Part shown: piece after piece, positions 59,952-64,000 of the stretch
Numbering within the stretch: the stretch's first letter is position 1
Layout: every line of letters begins with the position of its first letter
Source: Micromonospora sp. WMMD980
GTDB taxonomy: Bacteria > Actinomycetota > Actinomycetes > Mycobacteriales > Micromonosporaceae
Direction: 5' to 3'
Assembly (NCBI RefSeq): GCF_029626035.1
Contig: NZ_JARUBE010000003.1
Coordinates: forward strand, 4,650,001 to 4,714,000
Length of the DNA: 64,000 nt
The notes under the pieces: generated by a model
The model's input: the letters and a program-made list of their open reading frames with translations, nothing else
What the model was told of the DNA's origin: nothing
Database searches by the model: none
Program-made: the position numbers and the translations under genes

Positions 59952-60368
59952 TCAGCCTCCGACGATTCCCTGGACGACCTCCAGCAGGATGGGCGCGAGC
60001 ACGGCCAGGCCGTAGCCGACCAGGGCGTTCTTCAGTGCGCCCTTGGCCTTGTCGACCTGGGCCGGATCCCCGCCGGCGGTGGCCCAGTACACCCCGGCCA
60101 GGACCAGGAACAGGGTGGCGACGGCGGCCAGGATGCCCATCACCCAGGTCTGCAGGTTGGCGATGACGGTGGGCAGGTCGTTGGCGGCCAGCACGACCGG
60201 GCCGCCGGCGTCGGCGTAAGCGACGGCCGGCACGGCCAGCGTCACCACAGCCGCCGCCGCGGCGGGCGCGGCGACCCGGGCGACGAGGCGAAGCGCGCGG
60301 GTCGTCATCAGTGCGTGGGAGAGGGCGATGGTCAGGGCACGTGAACGTGCCAACAGCGGGCGGAACAT
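59952..60368 (-). CDS. VirB2/TrbC-like T4SS pilin or channel subunit
   Basis: ATG at 60368 with GGGAGG upstream. A signal peptide-like start (LRLVARVAAPAAAAAVVTLAVPAVAYADA) and two membrane segments (WVMGILAAVATLFLVLAGVYWATAG and LVGYGLAVLAPILLEVVQGIV) separated by DPAQVDKAKGALKNA, the hallmark of VirB2/TrbC-like proteins in actinobacterial elements. First gene of the T4SS operon, two bases from the VirB6-like gene. Confidence 0.8.
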   Translation of the reverse strand: MFRPLLARSRALTIALSHALMTTRALRLVARVAAPAAAAAVVTLAVPAVAYADAGGPVVLAANDLPTVIANLQTWVMGILAAVATLFLVLAGVYWATAGGDPAQVDKAKGALKNALVGYGLAVLAPILLEVVQGIVGG

Positions 60369-61016
60369 GATGGCTGCACCTCCCACCCCGGCTCGCAGCC
60401 GGGGCGATTCGTCGAAACGGTGGGCGGAGAGCCGCCGCCGGGGCTCGGAAGACACACGTCGGCCGGGAACCGTGGTGAACCTCGGGAGGAGCTCGTCCTC
60501 CCGTTCGGGTTGGCGATGATCGATGAGGTGTCAGCGCATCAACGTGGCGCAGCACCCGAGGCACCCGGTCCCATGCCGACCCGGCCTCCCGGCCCGGCGG
60601 CGGGCGGAATCAACCCCCTGCGTGACGCCGTGGTGGCGTCGGAGGAGTTCCGCACCCTCAAACCGGCGTTTGTGAGCTGTGGCGAACACCTGCCGATCCC
60701 ACAGCGCTCCGACACGACCTCACGAACCTCTGACAACCCTGGTCAGCGGCCTGTCCGACGATCGTGCCGCTGCTGGCGGACCTCGCCGTCGGCATCGGCA
60801 CCGGGGTCTCACAGCCGCCGCCTCAACTCCTCGTGGGCGCCGCTGTCAGATCCGTGAGAGATCCGACGGGCCGCCCGAAAGTGAGTACGACGGCCCTTCC
60901 CGCACCAGGGTGGGAGCCGGTCGAAGTGGTGCGGCGCGGCGGGTTCGCCGTACGCGCTCGCGGGCCCGACCAGATGGTCGGGCCCGCGTCGGGAGAGCCT
61001 GCGGGATGGTCGGCGG
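60369..61016. other. Long intergenic region upstream of the T4SS operon
   Basis: A 648-bp gap with no supported gene. It contains TCTGACA (60729-60735), TCTCACAGCC (60807-60816), TGTCAGA (60844-60850) and the strong hairpin at 60959-60988. This is the likely promoter and control region for the transfer operon that starts at 60368. Confidence 0.5.
60959..60988 (-). terminator. Strong hairpin after the 61017-61901 gene
   Basis: CGCGGGCCCGACC (60959-60971) pairs perfectly with GGTCGGGCCCGCG (60976-60988) around AGAT, 28 bases past the stop at 61017. A 13-bp stem with a 4-base loop. Confidence 0.7.
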
Positions 61017-61901
61017 TCAGGCGGCTGCCAGCGTCACCTGCGCCACAGGATGCCGTGCGCTGCCGCCGCGGGCGGCCCGGATGTGCTGCCGTCGCTCGGC
61101 CGCGGCGGTGAGGTCTTTTCGCGCCCGGGGTGAGGTCGCCTCGGTGAGCATTCCGGCGGCGAGCGCGTCGGCGATGCGGACGTCGATGCGCTCGACGCGC
61201 CGCCGCAGCGTGTCGACCTCCAGGCCGAGGCGGGCGGCGATGGGTTCGATGGCCCGGTGGCCCAGCCGCACGTCAATGTAGGGCTGCTCATCGCACTCGT
61301 CGACGATGCCCAACTCGACGGCCCGGCGTACGAGGAGGTCCGGATGGCCGTAAGGACGCTTCGGGGTGCGGGGGCCGGTGACGTGTTCGAGGTCGTCCAC
61401 CGGAACGGCCTCGGCGCCGTCACGCTGCCGCAGCTCGTGGCCGGCCCGCCACGCCGCCATGCACAGCGCCGCGTACGGCGCCGGCTTGGCCAGGTCGACC
61501 CGGTCCCGCAGGGCGCCCAGGAAGCCGGTGAGGATCTCAGCGTCCAGGTCGTGAGCGTCACCGGCCCAGCCAGTGTGCAGCCGGCCGGCGTAGCGGCGCA
61601 GCGCCGGCATCGCCAGGGCGACCGCGGCGATGACCCAGGCGGGCCCGTCGAGACGGGCGCGGCGGACCAGCTCCCGCCACACGACGTCACGTGCCGTGTA
61701 GGCGCGGGGGTGCTCCAGCAGCCACTGCCGCAACGCCGGCAGCGCGATGACACCGCCGGGCAGACCACTGTCATCGCCGAGCTGATCGGCCAGCGGGTCG
61801 AGGTCCAGTGACAACGGGTCGGGGTCGCAGGTCAGGTCGGCGAACGCGGTGTCCACGGCGTCCAGAGGCGAGTCGGGCCAGTCCTTGGCGGACACGGTCA
61901 T
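61017..61901 (-). CDS. Hypothetical protein, possibly sigma-factor-like or regulatory
   Basis: ATG at 61901 with GGGAG ten bases upstream (an ATG at 61916 adds five codons). A 294-residue soluble protein. The middle (VAALAMPALRRYAGRLHTGWAGDAHDLDAEILTGFLGALRDRVDLAKPAPYAALCMAAWRAGHELRQRD) resembles the helical region 2 of sigma factors, and the end (RLGHRAIEPIAARLGLEVDTLRRRVERIDVRIADAL) a region 4-like helix-turn-helix. The match is by pattern only. It stands at the head of the transfer block next to the motif-rich control regions. Confidence 0.5.
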   Translation of the reverse strand: MTVSAKDWPDSPLDAVDTAFADLTCDPDPLSLDLDPLADQLGDDSGLPGGVIALPALRQWLLEHPRAYTARDVVWRELVRRARLDGPAWVIAAVALAMPALRRYAGRLHTGWAGDAHDLDAEILTGFLGALRDRVDLAKPAPYAALCMAAWRAGHELRQRDGAEAVPVDDLEHVTGPRTPKRPYGHPDLLVRRAVELGIVDECDEQPYIDVRLGHRAIEPIAARLGLEVDTLRRRVERIDVRIADALAAGMLTEATSPRARKDLTAAAERRQHIRAARGGSARHPVAQVTLAAA

Positions 61902-62250
61902 GTCACGAACTCCCATGTCAGAGACGAATGTCGATGACGGGCCGGAGGTGTACGGCCGGCGCGCCTGACCGCCATTGCGCCACCTCGGTCTCACCGGCCC
62001 CTGACAACGCAGGCCAACAGGCATGAATCCTCGGCTCGACAGCACCAGCCGCCACCGGCCACCCGCTGACTGACGACCGACGCTGGCGCGCGTCACCGTT
62101 CTGACAAAGCCGCCTTGACCTGCGCGTTGACACGACAGGAGACGAAGGGCACGGGACAAGGCCGCGAGGGACACGACATCGGCCGAGGGGTCTGACAACG
62201 GGGACCCAGCCGGTCTCACAGCGTCTAACAGCGCCCCGCGGGCAGCACGG
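61902..62250. promoter_or_regulatory. Control region with repeated TCTGACA/TGTCAGA motifs
   Basis: TGTCAGA at 61916-61922, CTGACA at 62001-62006, TCTGACA at 62100-62106 and 62191-62197, and TCTCACAGC at 62214-62222. The repeats precede the 61901 gene on the minus strand, and similar motifs occur in the other transfer-block gaps. A shared regulator of the element is the simplest reading; no gene is seen here. Confidence 0.5.
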
Positions 62251-62368
62251 TGTCAGATCGCGACAGGTGTCCGTTGCCAGCGAAGTTGAACTCCTTGCCA
62301 TCGAATCTGGTTCGGATGGATTTTCTGCCACTACAGTTGGCCCACCCCGGTGATCGAGTCTGGAGTGG

Positions 62369-63133
62369 ATGGTGGGATTGGCTCGGTCTGTGGCGGTGGA
62401 GCCCGGCCAGCAGGAGGTGGTGCTGGAGTTCGTCGGTGCCGCCGGGCGGCAGCGTGAGCCGTTGCTGGCGTGCCGGGCGATGGCGTTCGAGGACGTTGAG
62501 CCGGTGCGGCGTTTCCGCTGGTCGAGGGGTCGGCGGGATTTCGCCGGGTGGTGGTGGTCGGCCACGACGGGCCGGCACGTGGGCTACGAGTCCTGGCTCG
62601 AACGTGACCATGTGATGTTGCTGGACTTCGACCAGGAGGTGGTGGGTGTCGCGTCGCAGCCGTTCTGGTTGCACTGGTCGGACGGGACGCGGTCGCGTCG
62701 GCACGCGCCCGACTACTTCGCGCGGAGCGTGGACGGGACCGGCGTGGTGATCGATGTGCGGCCGGACGAGCGAGTCGCACCTGCTGACGAAGAGGCGTTC
62801 GCCGTGACGGCGTGGGCTTGCGCGCAGGTGGGGTGGGAGTTCCGCCGGGTTGGGGTGCTACCTGGTGTGTTGCTGAGTAACGTGCGGTGGTTGTCGCGGT
62901 ATCGGCATCCCCGGTGCGGCCAGGACATCGATCTGGCGGACCGGTTGGGTGAGGTGTGTCAGCGGCCGAGGCCGTTGTTCGAGGCCGCCGCGGAGGTCGG
63001 TGACCGGCTCGCGGTGCTGCCGGTGCTGTTCCACCTGCTGTGGTGGCGGGTGCTTCGGGTTGATCTGGAGATCGAGTTGTTGCATCCGGGCAGCCTGGTG
63101 AGCGTCGCCGCCCAGGGCGGGGCCCTGCGGTGA
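62369..63133 (+). CDS. tnsA: TnsA-like endonuclease subunit (second element)
   Basis: ATG at 62369 with GGAG upstream. A 254-residue protein. RFRWSRGRRDFAGWWWSATTGRHVGYESWLERDHVMLLDFDQEVV (about 48-92), HAPDYFARSVDGTGVVIDVRPDERV (about 110-134) show the Glu, Asp and the strand that normally ends in the catalytic Lys; here, as in the other TnsA, the position reads DVRP. The C-terminal half is helical (LAVLPVLFHLLWWRVLRVDLEIELLH). Overlaps the transposase start by four bases (GTGA). Confidence 0.83.
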   Translation: MVGLARSVAVEPGQQEVVLEFVGAAGRQREPLLACRAMAFEDVEPVRRFRWSRGRRDFAGWWWSATTGRHVGYESWLERDHVMLLDFDQEVVGVASQPFWLHWSDGTRSRRHAPDYFARSVDGTGVVIDVRPDERVAPADEEAFAVTAWACAQVGWEFRRVGVLPGVLLSNVRWLSRYRHPRCGQDIDLADRLGEVCQRPRPLFEAAAEVGDRLAVLPVLFHLLWWRVLRVDLEIELLHPGSLVSVAAQGGALR

Positions 63134-64000
63134 CCGGGCGGGGAAGGTTGGGGCCTGGTGATCGGGTCCGGGTCGACGGGGCGGTGTTGACGGTGGTCGG
63201 TGTCGCGGGGCCGGCGGTCCGGCTGGCCGATGCGATGGGCGTGGTCAGCACGGTGCCGTTGGCGGTGTTGCAGGCGTCACCGGGTTTCGCCGTGGTCGGC
63301 GCGGGAGCGCCGGCGGTGGTGCCGGCGGCTGGCCAGTTGGAGGATGTCCCGGCTGCCGTGCTCGAGCAGGCGCTCTGGTGGGAGCAGCACATTCTGGAAG
63401 TGCTGCATGGCCGCCGTCGTGACGGTGACGTCGGCGAGGGGCCGCGTCCGGAGTATGACCCGGTGGTGCAGTCGCTGGCCCGCAGGGAGCGGGCGAAGGT
63501 GGCCGAGCTGAACGCCGCTGGTTGCCCGGCGGCGATTAGTACGGTGCGTCGGTATCGGCTGCGTTATCAGGCGCAGGGGTTGTTCGGGCTGGTTGATCAG
63601 CGGGCGGCGCGGCGCACGCCGGTGTTCGGGCGGGTGGACGAGGCGGTGGTGGAAGCGATGCGCGCGGCGATCGCCGAGACCACGGACGCGTCCTCACGCA
63701 CGGCCGGTTTCGTGCTCTGGCGCACCGAGCAGCTGCTCGCCGCCCGCGGTGATGCGGTGGTGGTGCCGTCGCAGCGCACGCTCTACCGGCTGTTCGACAA
63801 GCTCGCCGCGGGCAAGCACGTGACCGGGGCTGCGCGCACCCGCCGGTCGTTGGCCAACCGCCCGGACGGGCCGTTCGGGCAGGTGACGGTTTCCGCACCG
63901 GGTGAGCTGATGCAGATCGACTCGACCCCACTGGACGTGCTGGTCCTGCTCGATGACGGGGTGGTCGGCCGGGTGGAGCTGACCGGCATGATCGATGTCG
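63130..64000 (+). CDS. tnsB: TnsB/TniA-like transposase, N-terminal part (cut by window edge)
   Basis: GTG at 63130 overlaps the tnsA stop; the frame is open to the last base. It begins RLGPGDRVRVDGAVLTVVGVAGPAVRLAD, a small barrel-like start, then helix-turn-helix segments (AELNAAGCPAAISTVRRYRLRYQAQGLFGLVDQRAAR; VPSQRTLYRLFDKLAAGKHVTGAARTRRSLANRP). GELMQIDSTPLDVLVLLDDG (about residue 262) brings the first catalytic Asp of the rve fold. The second Asp and Glu lie beyond the window. Confidence 0.85.
   Translation, partial: MTGRGRLGPGDRVRVDGAVLTVVGVAGPAVRLADAMGVVSTVPLAVLQASPGFAVVGAGAPAVVPAAGQLEDVPAAVLEQALWWEQHILEVLHGRRRDGDVGEGPRPEYDPVVQSLARRERAKVAELNAAGCPAAISTVRRYRLRYQAQGLFGLVDQRAARRTPVFGRVDEAVVEAMRAAIAETTDASSRTAGFVLWRTEQLLAARGDAVVVPSQRTLYRLFDKLAAGKHVTGAARTRRSLANRPDGPFGQVTVSAPGELMQIDSTPLDVLVLLDDGVVGRVELTGMIDV

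Larger units (their letters stand above)
62251..64000 (+). mobile_element. Start of a second Tn7-like element (continues past the window)
   Basis: A tnsA-like gene and an overlapping tnsB-like gene face right. Upstream, TGTCAGATCGCGACAGG at 62251 and spaced TTGCCAGCGAA (62274) and TTGCCATCGAA (62295), 21 bp apart, look like a transposon end with repeated TnsB sites. The exact end cannot be proved because the other end lies outside the window. TnsA and TnsB differ clearly from those at 38.7-41.9 kb, so this is a separate lineage. Confidence 0.65.

Noticed and set aside
1..64000. tRNA or rRNA genes and an integration attL/attR pair
   Set aside because: I saw no cloverleaf with TTCGANNC arm or rRNA motif, and no long direct repeat bracketing the backbone; the element's chromosomal junctions, if any, lie outside the window.

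Overview
The window is very GC-rich, with ATGA/GTGA-coupled operons and actinobacterial families (Lsr2, HxlR, Tad/Flp pilus with a SARP-type regulator, DUF2637, DUF4262, DUF4314, Replic_Relax). This points to an actinomycete, most likely of the Micromonosporaceae type; the genus is not fixed by anything seen here. Most of the window reads as the backbone of a conjugative plasmid or integrative conjugative element carrying several nested insertions.

Layout. 1-1659: the tail of an SMC/Rad50/DndD-like ATPase and a small partner gene. 1825-3376 (minus strand): prepilin peptidase and two small winged-helix proteins. 3660-14540 (plus strand): a complete Tad/Flp pilus operon (lipoprotein, secreted protein, CpaB-like, TadZ-like, TadA, TadB, TadC, Flp-like pilin, three TadE/TadG-like pseudopilins) ending in a membrane-anchored LysM-SARP regulator. 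The last operon gene, a DUF2637 (SpdB-like) membrane protein, is split by a group II intron in antisense (14842-17034). 18307-33370 (minus strand): accessory backbone genes, including a PD-(D/E)XK-like protein, a frameshifted nitrilase, DUF4262, a HAD-like protein, an AAA+/VWA pair, DUF4314, a bifunctional cell-wall hydrolase, a GGDEF protein and a two-winged-helix protein. Many of these genes are followed by a perfect GC-rich hairpin.

33503-47776: a complete Tn7-like transposon, delimited here by 25-bp terminal inverted repeats (21/25 identical) and a 5-bp target duplication CGGGT. It encodes TnsA, TnsB, a TnsC/TniB ATPase and two different TniQ proteins, carries a MacB-type ABC exporter and a small secreted protein as cargo, and has itself been hit by an ISAs1-family IS (41895-43253, 8-bp duplication). 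It sits directly beside the hairpin following an lsr2 gene. 47829-61901 (minus strand): lsr2, an FAD monooxygenase, unknown genes, a Replic_Relax protein, and a type IV secretion set in order VirB2-like pilin, VirB6-like, PrgI/VirB3-like, VirB4-like (frameshifted), VirD4-like coupling ATPase. From about 62251 to the end a second, different Tn7-like element begins (TnsA, then the first part of TnsB).

How it works together: the minus-strand genes would make and energise a conjugation channel, cut through the cell wall, silence or regulate the element, and relax or replicate DNA. The Tad operon would make surface pili. The two Tn7-like elements, the IS and the group II intron are hitchhikers. 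Three single-base disruptions, each explained by a short homopolymer, may be assembly errors rather than true mutations.
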